From NCBI RefSeq assembly GCF_030272705.1, contig NZ_JARFYM010000032.1, positions 17,468 through 81,467 of the forward strand: a DNA stretch of 64,000 bases, read 5' to 3'. The DNA comes from Rhizobium mayense (lineage in GTDB: Bacteria; Pseudomonadota; Alphaproteobacteria; Rhizobiales; Rhizobiaceae). The notes beneath the pieces are model-generated. The model was not told the origin of the DNA, ran no database searches, and saw only the letters and a list, made by a program, of their open reading frames with translations. A program made the translations under genes and the position numbers. Positions within the stretch are counted from its first letter, which is position 1, and each line of letters begins with the position of its first letter. This document shows positions 54,421-63,967 of the stretch, piece by piece.

Positions 54421-54691
54421 CAGTCGACGTTACGAGGCTAAAGTCTGGTGCGTGGAGTGCGGATGGAGAAAGGGCGAGTGCGCGGCGGCGACCTGTTGAG
54501 CAGGGCAGTCTTTGCGCCCTGATCCTATTGATGGGGTCCGACGCACCGAAAATTGAGGTTGTTCAGCATTATCGACAGCGCAAGACAAACAGGGGCGAAA
54601 ACCTATGATAGTGTTTTCAAAGCTTCTATGGTTGAATGCAACGCAAAATCCATGTAACATTCAATGCTACAAAAATATTGAGAGCGGTCAC

Positions 54692-55171
54692 ATGAGAGAC
54701 CGATTTGTCAGATTTGCGGGAATAGGCTGTATTTCCGCAGGCTTGTTTCCGTTATTGTCCGATTTTGCTTCGGCTGGCTGTTGGTCAGCTTTGAAAAGCC
54801 CGGAATGGCGACAAATAGCTTCAATAATTTCTAGTGCAAAGCTATGCGAACAGATGCCCGCAGGACCAAATCGCACCAGGAGACTTGAAGTCACCGCCGT
54901 CGATTTCTGCACGGCTCCCAACGGCGTTTCGATCACCGCAAACGTATCTCTGACCTGCGGATCGAGTTCGGAATCCTTCCAGCAATTATCACCACTGGAC
55001 GGCAAGGTCGTGGCGACGGTGACGATGGATATCGGCGCATGCAGGATAACGGATTCGGATATCAATATCAGTGGCAAAGCCGGCGAACTCCTGTCAGGCC
55101 TGCCACAAACACAGGAATTTCTGCGCAATTGGGCGCAGATACGGCTGTCGAATTTGTGCGGGATGCAATGA
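54692..55171 (+). CDS. Exported hypothetical protein
   Basis: About 159 residues. The signal peptide (FVRFAGIGCISAGLFPLL) ends near DFASAG, and the mature part is Ser- and Cys-containing (six Cys). It has segments KSPEWRQIASIISSAKLCE and TMDIGACRITDSDINISGK, possibly a small disulphide-stabilised periplasmic protein. A GAGCGG sequence precedes the ATG weakly. No family recognised. It lies between the acyltransferase and the CDP-sugar operon, in the same direction. Confidence 0.65.
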   Translation: MRDRFVRFAGIGCISAGLFPLLSDFASAGCWSALKSPEWRQIASIISSAKLCEQMPAGPNRTRRLEVTAVDFCTAPNGVSITANVSLTCGSSSESFQQLSPLDGKVVATVTMDIGACRITDSDINISGKAGELLSGLPQTQEFLRNWAQIRLSNLCGMQ

Positions 55172-55903
55172 TTTGGCTATGGGCGCCGGGGGCGGGCGCT
55201 GTTTCCGGATCGGCCTGCTGCGATGTCTCCGGACGTTGGAAGAGTGTCGAGTCTGACGCAAGTGACAATTCGCGCAGCTTTCAGCGCCGGACTTTCTTAG
55301 CGCAAAAATAACTATGGAACCGCGGTCGCCTCGCAATATCCGTGGATGGCGTCCAAGGTTGGCACAATCCTGACATTTAAAGCGGTGTGTCTGCGCGAAT
55401 TGATGGACGATGGCGCTGGGGCGCCAGGCTGATCGCATCAGCTGGCCACCGGCAGGTCGCCTGGAAAGTATTCCATCGCCGCTATATGTGCGCCGGCAAG
55501 AAGATTTAGTTGGGGGTTCGCGGAATAGTCGCCAATAGTTCAGGTAATAATGTTAGTTTGATTTGAAGTAATTCGAATTTTGCGGGAAAGGGCGGAAGAA
55601 ATATCGATCTCAATGGAACAATTCTATCTCATGTTAAAGGAACATGAGGAATGCCGCTTTTCTCAGAAAGCTTTGTCGTAGCTATAGTGGCGGCAACAAC
55701 GGCCCCAAATATGCTCACATCTGGCGGAAAAAACATTGCGAGACGAGAGTCGCGGGAAAGAATAGGATTTTGCCAGGCTTCGCACCCTTTAGCGCTCGAC
55801 ATCGCGCTGGTCGCCAACTAGAAACCCAGCGACAAATGGCGATGCTCTCCGACCGTCCTGCGTTAGGGCCACGGGGAGCAAAAAATCTCAGGGTTGATTT
55901 CCT
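55172..55903. other. Long intergenic region before the CDP-sugar operon
   Basis: 730 bp with no convincing gene; AT-rich around 55540-55720. Short frames on both strands lack ribosome sites. It is a plausible place for the promoter and regulatory sites of the polysaccharide operon, but no specific element was recognised. Confidence 0.45.
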
Positions 55904-56986
55904 ATGCTGATCGACAAGCTGGCTCCCTTCGAAGAAGCGTTGGTTGGAAAACGGATACTGGTCACCGGCAATACTGGCTTTACAGGCGGCTGGGTTTGCC
56001 TGTGGTTGAAGGCAATCGGCGCGGATGTACGAGGCTATTCTTTGCCGCCTGAAACGTCGCCATCTCTTTTTGACGCGATCGGAAGCGCCGAAGAGACTAC
56101 GTTCGGGGATATATGTGACCAAAGTCTATTTCATGAAGCAGTTTCGCGCCTTGAGCCAAATTTGATCCTTCATCTTGCTGCTCAACCCTTGGTCAGGCGT
56201 TCTTATGCCGAGCCGCTTCGGACGTTTCTGGTGAATGCGCAAGGCACGGCAAATGTGCTGGAGGCCGCGCGAACGGTGAAGAGCGTTCAAGGCGTTCTTT
56301 GCATCACTACCGACAAGGTCTACAAAAACAATGAATGGCCTTGGCCTTATCGTGAGAACGACCCCCTTGGCGGCAAGGACCCTTACAGCGCCTCGAAAGC
56401 GGCGGCTGAAATGGTGATCCAAAGCTATGCAGCATCTTTTCCAAGCAATCTTGGTAAAGGTCCTGCGGTCGCTACCGCCCGTGGTGGCAACATAATCGGG
56501 GGTGGCGATTGGTCCGAGGATAGGCTTATTCCCGACTTTGTTCGCGCTGTTGTCAACAATGATCGATTGACGCTCAGGTATCCGGAAGCGACGAGGCCCT
56601 GGCAGCATGTGCTGGCGCTGGCGTATGGATATATTCTCATCATGGCAGGTTTGGTCTCGGCGAACCCTGCAAACTTTGCTAAGGCCTGGAACCTGGGTCC
56701 GCAGGATGTCAGGCAGTACACTGTTCGGGATGTGCTGACCTTGATGTCGGATGCTTGGAAGCGGCCTGATCTTGCCTTTATGGATGATCCATTGCCCGAA
56801 GCTCGGGCCTTGGCCCTGGATAGTACGCTTGCTCGAAACCAACTCGGTTGGAATCCGCCCTGGACTACGGAACAAGTCGTCAGAGAGACGGCGTCCTGGT
56901 ATCGGCAATTTTATGACAATCCCGCCAATGTCGTGGAAATAACGTTGAAGCAAATCAATGCGTGGCGCGAGAAGATCACACAATGA
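55904..56986 (+). CDS. rfbG: CDP-glucose 4,6-dehydratase
   Basis: A 360-residue extended-SDR enzyme. The N-terminal nucleotide-binding site is ILVTGNTGFTGGWV, with the GTNVLEAAR-like GTANVLEAAR helix, TTDKVYKNNEWPWPYREND (typical of RfbG), catalytic Tyr/Lys in DPYSASKAAAE, and RGGNIIGGGDWSEDRLIPD. It converts CDP-D-glucose to CDP-4-keto-6-deoxy-D-glucose in the cytoplasm. It is first gene of a tightly packed operon; its stop overlaps the next ATG. Its substrate is made by the rfbF product three genes downstream. Confidence 0.95.
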   Translation: MLIDKLAPFEEALVGKRILVTGNTGFTGGWVCLWLKAIGADVRGYSLPPETSPSLFDAIGSAEETTFGDICDQSLFHEAVSRLEPNLILHLAAQPLVRRSYAEPLRTFLVNAQGTANVLEAARTVKSVQGVLCITTDKVYKNNEWPWPYRENDPLGGKDPYSASKAAAEMVIQSYAASFPSNLGKGPAVATARGGNIIGGGDWSEDRLIPDFVRAVVNNDRLTLRYPEATRPWQHVLALAYGYILIMAGLVSANPANFAKAWNLGPQDVRQYTVRDVLTLMSDAWKRPDLAFMDDPLPEARALALDSTLARNQLGWNPPWTTEQVVRETASWYRQFYDNPANVVEITLKQINAWREKITQ

Positions 56987-57792
56987 TCTTTGTTATCGGA
57001 GGGACGGGGCGACTAGGGCGCGCAATCGCCGCGCGGTATGGCGACGCCGAGACGATGGCGCCGCGACGTGAGGTCTATCAAAATTGGTGGATGTCGAATT
57101 CTGCCGGCGCTATTTGCGAATATTTCAAGCCTTGGGAAGGCAGTAACTCAACGATATTTGTGGTTTCCGGATTGCTTGATCCTCTGGCAGGCGAGGAGGA
57201 GATCTTGAAGGTCAACTATCATCTGCCCAAGAACCTCATCGAAGGGGCTGCCACACTCGGAATCCGTGTTGTCACTTTCGGCACGATAATGGAAAGATTG
57301 TTGTCACAGGGCAATCGATACGTTCAAAGCAAGGTTACCCTGGGCCGCTATGTCGCGGAAACTGCCGAGATCAACCAGCGTGTCGCGCATGTGAGATTGC
57401 ATACCTTATACGGATTGGGACGGCCGTCTTCCTTTATGTTCCTGGGACAGATACTTCATTCGCTGCGCACTCGATCGCCCTTCGAGATGACGCTCGGGGA
57501 GCAATTGCGCGAATATCATCATTTCGACGACGATGCCGACGCCGTATATCGTCTTGCTGAAAACTGGCGAGCGGGAGTCGTCGACCTCAATCATGGTCGC
57601 CCGGTAACCTTGCGAGAGATCGCTACGACGTTATTTTCCGCTTTCGGCGAAAAGGATCTGCTCAAGATAGGAGCGCGGCCGGAGCCAGCGGAGGAAAACT
57701 ATGACACGTCATTCGATCGGCCTGATTTCCTGGCAAATGTCAAATTTAGAGATGCTTTGCCAGCCATCGTCAAATACATAGAGAATTGCTAG
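56983..57792 (+). CDS. NAD(P)-dependent epimerase/reductase (SDR), probably acts on CDP-deoxysugar
   Basis: 269 residues of an atypical SDR. It begins MIFVIGGTGRLGRAIAARYG with a GxxGxxG motif, then FVVSGLLDPL, VVTFGTIMERL and YVQSKVTLGRYV (a YxxxK-like Tyr/Lys), and a substrate loop LYGLGRPSSFMF. The HHFDDDADAVYRLA segment is reminiscent of sugar-nucleotide reductases. It starts inside the rfbG stop (ATGA), so it is coupled. It probably reduces or epimerises the 4-keto sugar to give a CDP-6-deoxyhexose; the precise sugar is unknown. Confidence 0.8.
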   Translation: MIFVIGGTGRLGRAIAARYGDAETMAPRREVYQNWWMSNSAGAICEYFKPWEGSNSTIFVVSGLLDPLAGEEEILKVNYHLPKNLIEGAATLGIRVVTFGTIMERLLSQGNRYVQSKVTLGRYVAETAEINQRVAHVRLHTLYGLGRPSSFMFLGQILHSLRTRSPFEMTLGEQLREYHHFDDDADAVYRLAENWRAGVVDLNHGRPVTLREIATTLFSAFGEKDLLKIGARPEPAEENYDTSFDRPDFLANVKFRDALPAIVKYIENC

Positions 57793-57814
57793 CTTGATCT
57801 TCGCCGGAACTATT

Positions 57815-58792
57815 ATGACCGAAAGTGTAGTTATAAGAGAGAAACCGCTAATCTCGATTTCGATTCCCGTTCTGAATGAAGAAGGGAACCTTCGGTCACT
57901 CTATGCCCGATTGGCGGCGGTTGCCGCTAAAATGGAGGAAAAATGCGACCTGGAATTCGTATTCTCGGACAATCATTCGAGTGATGAAACCTGGGCCGTA
58001 CTCTCCGAACTGGCCCGCGATGACCGGCGGATCAAGGCGATACGGTTTTCCAAGAATTTCGGATTTCAGCGCTCCATACTTGCCAACTACCTGCATACTC
58101 GGGGCGACGCAGTCATGCAAATTGACGCGGACTTACAAGATCCTCCCGAGATGCTCGAAGCTTTTTTTAAGTTGTGGCAACAGGGTTATCAGGTCGTTTA
58201 TGGCGTGCGACGCAGTCGCCCGGAAAATATTCTCATCTCCGGCTTCCGGCGTTTCGGCTATTGGTTCATCGACAAATTGAGTGAGCATCCAATACCCCGG
58301 GATGTCGGTGATTTTCGCTTGATCGACAGGAAAGTCATAGAGTCACTTGCGAAGATCAAATCACCGCACCCTTATTTGCGGGGAATGATCGCCGGTCTTG
58401 GTTTCGCCCAAACGGGCCTTGCTTATGACAGGGATGCGCGAGTTGCAGGTCAGAGTAAATTCAACGTCACGCGCTTGATCCGCTTGGGCATGACTGCGGT
58501 TTTGAACCATTCCACAGTACCCTTGCGCGCCGCTTCCTTCCTAGGAGGCATCATATTGGCGGCGAGTTTGCTTGGCGCGATTTATTACGTGGTGTTCCGT
58601 ATCCTTCACCCCGAACTCCCCCAGGGTCTGGCAAGTATCCACATCCTTGTTCTCTTTGGCATTGGGTTGAATGCCTTCCTCTTGGGCATTATCGGCGAAT
58701 ACCTTCTGAGAATATATCTCATTTTGCGCGCGGAACCGGTTGCGATCGTTGAGCGGAGTCTGAATTTCCGGGCATCGGAACTCAAATTGTAG
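57815..58792 (+). CDS. Glycosyltransferase family 2, DPM1/GtrB-like
   Basis: About 325 residues. The GT2 domain has ISIPVLNEEGNLRSLYARL, FVFSDNHSSDETW, SKNFGFQRSILANYLHTRGD, and the metal-binding MQIDADLQDPPEM, with VYGVRRSR after it. Two C-terminal membrane helices (FLGGIILAASLLGAIYYVVF, and IHILVLFGIGLNAFLLGIIG) mark it as the polyprenyl-phosphate sugar transferase type. It should move a sugar onto undecaprenyl phosphate at the inner face of the membrane. The start at MTESVV was chosen over a TTG seven codons upstream. Confidence 0.9.
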   Translation: MTESVVIREKPLISISIPVLNEEGNLRSLYARLAAVAAKMEEKCDLEFVFSDNHSSDETWAVLSELARDDRRIKAIRFSKNFGFQRSILANYLHTRGDAVMQIDADLQDPPEMLEAFFKLWQQGYQVVYGVRRSRPENILISGFRRFGYWFIDKLSEHPIPRDVGDFRLIDRKVIESLAKIKSPHPYLRGMIAGLGFAQTGLAYDRDARVAGQSKFNVTRLIRLGMTAVLNHSTVPLRAASFLGGIILAASLLGAIYYVVFRILHPELPQGLASIHILVLFGIGLNAFLLGIIGEYLLRIYLILRAEPVAIVERSLNFRASELKL

Positions 58793-58805
58793 GAGCGAAA
58801 GTTCT

Positions 58806-59582
58806 ATGAAAGCGGTAATACTAGCCGGAGGTCTGGGCACTCGTATCGCTGAGGAATCGGATACGAAGCCGAAGCCTATGGTTGAAATCGGCGGGCGTCC
58901 GCTCCTTTGGCATATAATGAAGATCTATTCTCATCATGGGATCAATGATTTCATTGTCTGTCTCGGTTACAAGGGGTACGTGATCAAGGAGTTCTTCTTC
59001 AATTACCACCGGCATATGTCGGACATGATCATCGATCTCGGAGTCGGCGATCATAAGATCCTCAATAGCCAGTCCGAAAATTGGAACATCACACTGGTGG
59101 ACACTGGTGCCGAAACGATGACGGGCGGTCGGCTGAAGCGCATCGCCTCGTATCTCGGTGATGAAACCTTCTGCATGACTTACGGAGATGGGGTGGCCAA
59201 TATCGATCTTCGGGCGGAGATTGAATTCCACCGTAACCACGGAAAGATCGCGACGGTCGCGGCTGTGCAGCCGCCGGGCCGGTTTGGCGTTCTCAACATA
59301 GACCAAGCGCACTGTGTTACGAGCTTCGAGGAAAAGCCAAGCGATGAGATCGGATGGATCAATGGCGGCTTCTTTATACTCGAACCATCCGCCATCGCCT
59401 ATATCGGCGGCGACTCGACGTCCTGGGAGCGCGAACCCCTATCTAATCTGGCACGGGACGGCCAGCTTTGCGCATTCCACCATAGCGGCTTCTGGCAGCC
59501 ATGCGACACGCTGAGGGACAAAAGGGAGCTCGAGGGCCTTTGGTCGCAGAACAAAGCCCCCTGGCGCGTGTGGACTGATTAA
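58806..59582 (+). CDS. rfbF: Glucose-1-phosphate cytidylyltransferase
   Basis: 258 residues. Nucleotidyltransferase signature MKAVILAGGLGTRIAEES, then TKPKPMVEIGGRPLLWHIMK, YSHHGINDFIVCLGYKG, FFFNYHRHMSDM, and FCMTYGDGVANIDL. These are the RfbF/DdhA family blocks. It makes CDP-glucose from CTP and glucose 1-phosphate, feeding RfbG. TAGGAG lies about 10 nt before the ATG. Its stop overlaps the next start by one base (TAATG). Confidence 0.96.
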   Translation: MKAVILAGGLGTRIAEESDTKPKPMVEIGGRPLLWHIMKIYSHHGINDFIVCLGYKGYVIKEFFFNYHRHMSDMIIDLGVGDHKILNSQSENWNITLVDTGAETMTGGRLKRIASYLGDETFCMTYGDGVANIDLRAEIEFHRNHGKIATVAAVQPPGRFGVLNIDQAHCVTSFEEKPSDEIGWINGGFFILEPSAIAYIGGDSTSWEREPLSNLARDGQLCAFHHSGFWQPCDTLRDKRELEGLWSQNKAPWRVWTD

Positions 59583-60622
59583 TGGCCAAGGTAGCGAACG
59601 GAAATAAACTGGCATGGGTCCGCCATGTCGTCGGCGCCGGAATTACGCTGATTTGCATTGGTGCAATTGCCTGGCAGATAAATGCCAAGGACGTATTGGA
59701 TGCAATCGAGCATTTCCGATGGGTCTATCTTGTGTTCGGCATCGCCTCGCTGGCGGCGGATTACGCGCTTAGAATATTGCGCTGGTCGATCATGCTTCGT
59801 GCGGCCGGTGTTGCCGCAACATTTGAAAACTGCGCCGCACCTTTTCTTGGTTCCATCACTCTGAACAATATATTGCCTCTGCGGCTTGGCGATGTTGTTC
59901 GCGCCCTTGTTTTTCCCAAAGCAATGGGTGCGGCCAAGACGACGGCTGCCAGTAGTCTGGTCATGGAGCGGCTCATTGATCTGATGACGTTGCTCCTCTG
60001 TCTGACACTTGGCCTCGCTGCCGCCACCGCCGCAGCAATTCCGCCGTCTCTCATTGAAACGGCCGTCCTCATGGCGGTGGTCGGCGGACTTGTGCTTTCA
60101 CTCGGCTTTCTCTTCAGCGGCAACCTTGCGCAGTTTTTCAATCATCTCGGGCAGCGCGCGCCGGCGGAAGCGCGGTCTGGTCCGCTATCGAAGGTCTCAA
60201 TCGGCCTCAGTGGTCTGTTTGGAAGCTTTGAAGCCATGTCTCGTCCGGCCGTATTGGTTAAGTTGATACTAATATCGATGCTTATCTGGGTTGGGGAGGC
60301 CGGTTTGTTTTATTTCGTCCTGCTCGGTTTTGGCGTGGAAGCAAAAATCTCAACTGCTCTTCTGGTGATGGCGCTGGCAACCCTGTCGACTCTGGTGCCC
60401 TCTTCGCCGGGATATATCGGGCCATTTCATTTGGCTGCTTTTTTTGCGATCTCGCTGACGGGCGGGAGCACTGCTTTGGCTGGCAGCTACGCCGTCTTAG
60501 TACATCTAGCGCTTTGGATACCGACGACCGTTGCGGGCGCAGTTGCGATATGGATGAGTCCGGCCCTGTTCAGGGCGGCTCGTTCCGATGAAACCGTTAT
60601 AGGGAAAAGTGAAGCCATATGA
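59582..60622 (+). CDS. Flippase-like (LPG synthase TM domain) membrane protein
   Basis: 346 residues with eight or so membrane helices of the lysylphosphatidylglycerol synthase TM family. Landmarks: LRILRWSIMLRAAGV, NNILPLRLGDVVRALVF, SSLVMERLIDLMTLLLCL and VPSSPGYIGPFHLAAFFAI. No catalytic aminoacyl-transfer domain is present, so it is probably a lipid-linked-sugar translocase or accessory membrane protein. It overlaps rfbF by 1 nt and the FAD oxidoreductase by 4 nt. Confidence 0.88.
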   Translation: MAKVANGNKLAWVRHVVGAGITLICIGAIAWQINAKDVLDAIEHFRWVYLVFGIASLAADYALRILRWSIMLRAAGVAATFENCAAPFLGSITLNNILPLRLGDVVRALVFPKAMGAAKTTAASSLVMERLIDLMTLLLCLTLGLAAATAAAIPPSLIETAVLMAVVGGLVLSLGFLFSGNLAQFFNHLGQRAPAEARSGPLSKVSIGLSGLFGSFEAMSRPAVLVKLILISMLIWVGEAGLFYFVLLGFGVEAKISTALLVMALATLSTLVPSSPGYIGPFHLAAFFAISLTGGSTALAGSYAVLVHLALWIPTTVAGAVAIWMSPALFRAARSDETVIGKSEAI

Positions 60623-61935
60623 GTCAGTACGATGTTGTCATAGTGGGAGCAGGATTCACCGGGCTCACAGCGGCTTATGTCCTGGCAAAGCAGAATAAGA
60701 AGGCCCTTGTTCTCGAGTCAGACTCCACGCCCGGTGGGCTCGCGGGGACCTTCGAGTTCAACGACGGCGTAAAGCTCGAAAAATTCTATCATCATTGGTT
60801 CAACAATGACGTCTACGTTCCTGAGCTTGTGAAGGAACTTGGCATGGAAGGCGACATCCTCCTTCTGCCTACCAGAACTGGAATGTATTTCAATGGCCGA
60901 ATATGGCGGCTTTCATCTCCATTGGATTTGCTTCGATTCAATGCGCTGTCGATCATTGATCGCGTGCGGCTTGGCTTGCTCGTTTTTCAGGTGCGCCGTA
61001 TTCGCGACTGGAAGTCCATTGAGCATTTGAGCATTCGCGAATGGCTTGAAAGTCTTTGCGGGCGTAGCGTTTATAAGATTGTGTGGGAGCCGCTTGTCAA
61101 AGCCAAGTTTTCAGTTTTCGCCGAAGCCGTCAACGCTGTTTGGATGTGGAAGAAGCTGGTCCTGCGTGGTAGTACGAGAAACAGCAAGGGTGGCGAGGAG
61201 CTAGCCTATTTCAAGGGGGGCTTCGGTAGGCTCGCGGAAGCGATGGTCAAATCTATTCGCGAACATGGCGGCGAGGTTAGGTTCGGCACCTCCGTAAAAG
61301 CCGTGAAGGCAAGCGACGGGAGAGTTCAAGCTCTTGCAACAGATGCAGGTGATGTGGTCGGCAATAAGTTTATTTTCACTCCGTCGTTTCCGCTGATCGC
61401 AAATATGTTCGAGGACGTGGCCGATCCGAAATGGCTGGCTGGGCTTCGAAAAGTGAAATATCTTGGAAATATGTGCCTAGTCCTGCGCCTCAGGCAAAGC
61501 CTTTCGGAGACCTATTGGTTGAATGTGAACGATCCCGGCTTCCCATTTGTTGGCGTGATCGAACATACCAATTTTGATCGCCCAGAGAACTACGAGGGAT
61601 CGCATATTGCCTATCTTTCAAGATATTTAGCTGTTGAAGATCCGGTTTGGGCCTTTAGTGATGAGGAATATTTCCAATTCGCATTGAAGCATTTGAAGAG
61701 AATGTTTCCTGCGATGGAAGAATCTTGGATCGTTGATTACAAGGTTTGGCGCTCGGAATATGCACAGCCGGTCACTGAGCGAAGCTTTTCGGATTATGTT
61801 CCCGGAAATGAGACACCGTTTGAAAACGCTATGATATCAACCATGGCACAGATCTACCCAGAAGACCGCGGAACGAATTACGCGATCAGGGAGGGCCGGG
61901 CGATTGCAACGAAGATCTTTGCAATCGCCGAGTAA
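60619..61935 (+). CDS. FAD-dependent oxidoreductase (amine oxidase/UDP-galactopyranose mutase-like)
   Basis: 438 residues. The N-terminal dinucleotide-binding motif is DVVIVGAGFTGLTAAYVLAK, followed by VLESDSTPGGLAGTFEFNDG. Substrate-cap region: KFYHHWFNNDVYVPELVKELG, split around the Asn pair, and VWEPLVKAKFSVFAEAVNAVW. The C-terminal FAD segment is FENAMISTMAQIYPEDRGTN. The family acts on polyprenyl- or nucleotide-linked sugars and related lipids. It is last in the six-gene operon, coupled by ATGA to the flippase-like gene. Confidence 0.87.
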   Translation: MSQYDVVIVGAGFTGLTAAYVLAKQNKKALVLESDSTPGGLAGTFEFNDGVKLEKFYHHWFNNDVYVPELVKELGMEGDILLLPTRTGMYFNGRIWRLSSPLDLLRFNALSIIDRVRLGLLVFQVRRIRDWKSIEHLSIREWLESLCGRSVYKIVWEPLVKAKFSVFAEAVNAVWMWKKLVLRGSTRNSKGGEELAYFKGGFGRLAEAMVKSIREHGGEVRFGTSVKAVKASDGRVQALATDAGDVVGNKFIFTPSFPLIANMFEDVADPKWLAGLRKVKYLGNMCLVLRLRQSLSETYWLNVNDPGFPFVGVIEHTNFDRPENYEGSHIAYLSRYLAVEDPVWAFSDEEYFQFALKHLKRMFPAMEESWIVDYKVWRSEYAQPVTERSFSDYVPGNETPFENAMISTMAQIYPEDRGTNYAIREGRAIATKIFAIAE

Positions 61936-62059
61936 GCGATTGTCAGCCGGTAAGGTCGGATCTGCCCGAATTTGATCGGTATCCCAGCCGGCGAGTTTTC
62001 GGAAACCCGCAGCTGGAACCTCAGTGACGGTTGATCGCGTAGCGCCGACGATTCACAAT

Positions 62060-63544
62060 TCATGGCAGGTCGACAAATCCGGGCTTAGGCGGCTTTTGGG
62101 CGGCCAGTGCGCGCACCTTTTCGGGGAGCGTGGTATCGATGCAGCGCGCTGGCACGGACACATTTGCTATGGCCGGGTTTTCGACAGGGTTGATGAGCGC
62201 TCTATGACAATTCGGACCTACGACTCCAGCCAGGTCCGGATAGGCCGCTCGCTCGCCGAGGCCTGAATAACGCTCAAAGTAGATTTCCGGCGGCGGCGTA
62301 TATAGACGAGGCGCTAGTCGTTGGACGGTATAGGACAATAGTGTCGGCGTATCGTATTTTTCACCGCTTCCCGGCCAGAAGATGATACACGCGCTTACAA
62401 GCGACAGCATATAGTAGCCAAAAGCAATTGGCCGCGCCTTGTACGCCGCATGGGTCCACCGTATTGCCGCGAGCACAAGTGGAAATGCTAGAGGAATGTA
62501 CCAAAGACCGTAACGAGCTGGTCCCGGAGTAGCTCCGGAATTCATATTGGTCGTTGCTGATTGTGCATACAGGCAAATCACAGTGAAGAGGAAGGCATAG
62601 ACGGCGAATGGCAGGCGGCCGCCTGGGAACTTGGAAGGATATCGCCATGCGACCCAGATGCCGAGGCAACTAGCGATGACGCCAGCGGGCCATGCGGGAA
62701 GAATTCCCAGATCCAGATCCACCAACCAGACATAGAAATATCGAAGATTGGTGCCCATACTTGCGCCGCCTGCCAGCAATTGCGGTGTAAATACATGATA
62801 GCGCAAGAAGTAATAGGCTGGATGTATTGCAGCAAAGATTGCGGTCAGCGCTAGAAGCAAGAATTCTACGCCTGTAAAGCGAAGCCTCTTTACGGCGAGA
62901 AAATGGGCGCACATGAAAAAAGCAGGTGCGGCAATTGGCGGATTTTGCGTAGATGCTATAGCTAAGAAAAGGGCGCTGAGGGGAATCTTTCGATCACAAA
63001 ATGCAATGACCGATGCGAGTACCAAGCAAAAGGTGAAAAGCTCACTATGCACCTTATTAAAGTACCAGATCATCGGTGACGAAAAGAATAGGAATGCGAC
63101 TGACGCTACGCCCATCCATCCGAAGGCCCTTTGCGCCATGATCATTGGCGCCGCCAGCAACAGCGCATGCAAAATCGAAAACGCAAGTACCGGATTTATA
63201 TCGTGACCTAGAATGTGAGGGATAAATCCGACAACTGCAGCAAGCAGACTATATAGCCAAAAATGGTTAAAATCCGCCGTGTCGCCCACCTTGAGAGCCG
63301 GAAAACTATTTGCAAGGTCGGAAGGGCCAACCATGCCCCCTATCGAATGGGCGTCGAATAGAGTGCTATAAGCAGCCCAGCCTTTGTCTGTCATCCACGG
63401 TTTAAGCGTCGTTAACCAGGAAAGATACATTGCAAAATACTCGGCGCCGTCACCAACGCGCAGATAGGGCAACCGGAGTGCGAGCCCCGCAAAAACGGCC
63501 GCTAGTGTAAGAGTAATAGCCAGGGATGCTGATCGTATTGTCAA
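62060..63544 (-). CDS. GT-C-like polytopic membrane protein
   Basis: 494 residues with about eleven membrane helices. The first periplasmic loop has LRVGDGAEYFAMYLSWL, with an acidic pair (D, E) suited to a GT-C glycosyltransferase using lipid-linked sugars. Later helices include STQNPPIAAPAFFMCAHFLA and ARYGLWYIPLAFPLVLAAI, and a C-terminal soluble tail runs from TPPPEIYFERYSGLGE. I cannot name a donor. It is convergent with the CDP-sugar operon and may finish the same glycan. No strong ribosome site. Confidence 0.75.
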   Translation of the reverse strand: MTIRSASLAITLTLAAVFAGLALRLPYLRVGDGAEYFAMYLSWLTTLKPWMTDKGWAAYSTLFDAHSIGGMVGPSDLANSFPALKVGDTADFNHFWLYSLLAAVVGFIPHILGHDINPVLAFSILHALLLAAPMIMAQRAFGWMGVASVAFLFFSSPMIWYFNKVHSELFTFCLVLASVIAFCDRKIPLSALFLAIASTQNPPIAAPAFFMCAHFLAVKRLRFTGVEFLLLALTAIFAAIHPAYYFLRYHVFTPQLLAGGASMGTNLRYFYVWLVDLDLGILPAWPAGVIASCLGIWVAWRYPSKFPGGRLPFAVYAFLFTVICLYAQSATTNMNSGATPGPARYGLWYIPLAFPLVLAAIRWTHAAYKARPIAFGYYMLSLVSACIIFWPGSGEKYDTPTLLSYTVQRLAPRLYTPPPEIYFERYSGLGERAAYPDLAGVVGPNCHRALINPVENPAIANVSVPARCIDTTLPEKVRALAAQKPPKPGFVDLP

Positions 63545-63967
63545 GTCACTTAAGTTCCAGTGCGCCAGTCAGGCGAAATAGCGTGCTTCCTTGCGTCCCG
63601 TATTTCGCGGCACGCAACCGAATCTCGGATACCACAGAGTCCTTCGTGATCCGCAACAAAAATTGCTAGCACTAGATATAAATGTCCGTTCCGGCTAGGA
63701 CGCATCTATCCATGCACTGTCGCCGGCAGCGCAACACTTCCATCCATCATTTGCGCGTCAGCGGCAAGATGTCGTACAATCTTAACGCGAATTGTCGGCG
63801 TCTTCCCAAGAGATGGTTGAGGCTGTTCGTCGCCAACCTTCACGATCGGTACGAAAAACATCTCCCCCGCATTCGATAGGCCCTCGCGGCGCAGCGGCAC
63901 CAGTGACCTTGCCCCGTTGAAATAATCCATTTTGAAGTAAGCTCTGGCCCATTGAGAGGACCAGGGA
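63545..63967. other. Intergenic region before the insertion sequence
   Basis: About 420 bp. A 93-codon minus frame at 63706-63987 (MKRLRFIPWSSQW start) crosses into the transposase start and lacks a family match. I see no clear IS terminal repeat, though the last 60 bp should hold the left IS end. Confidence 0.4.
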
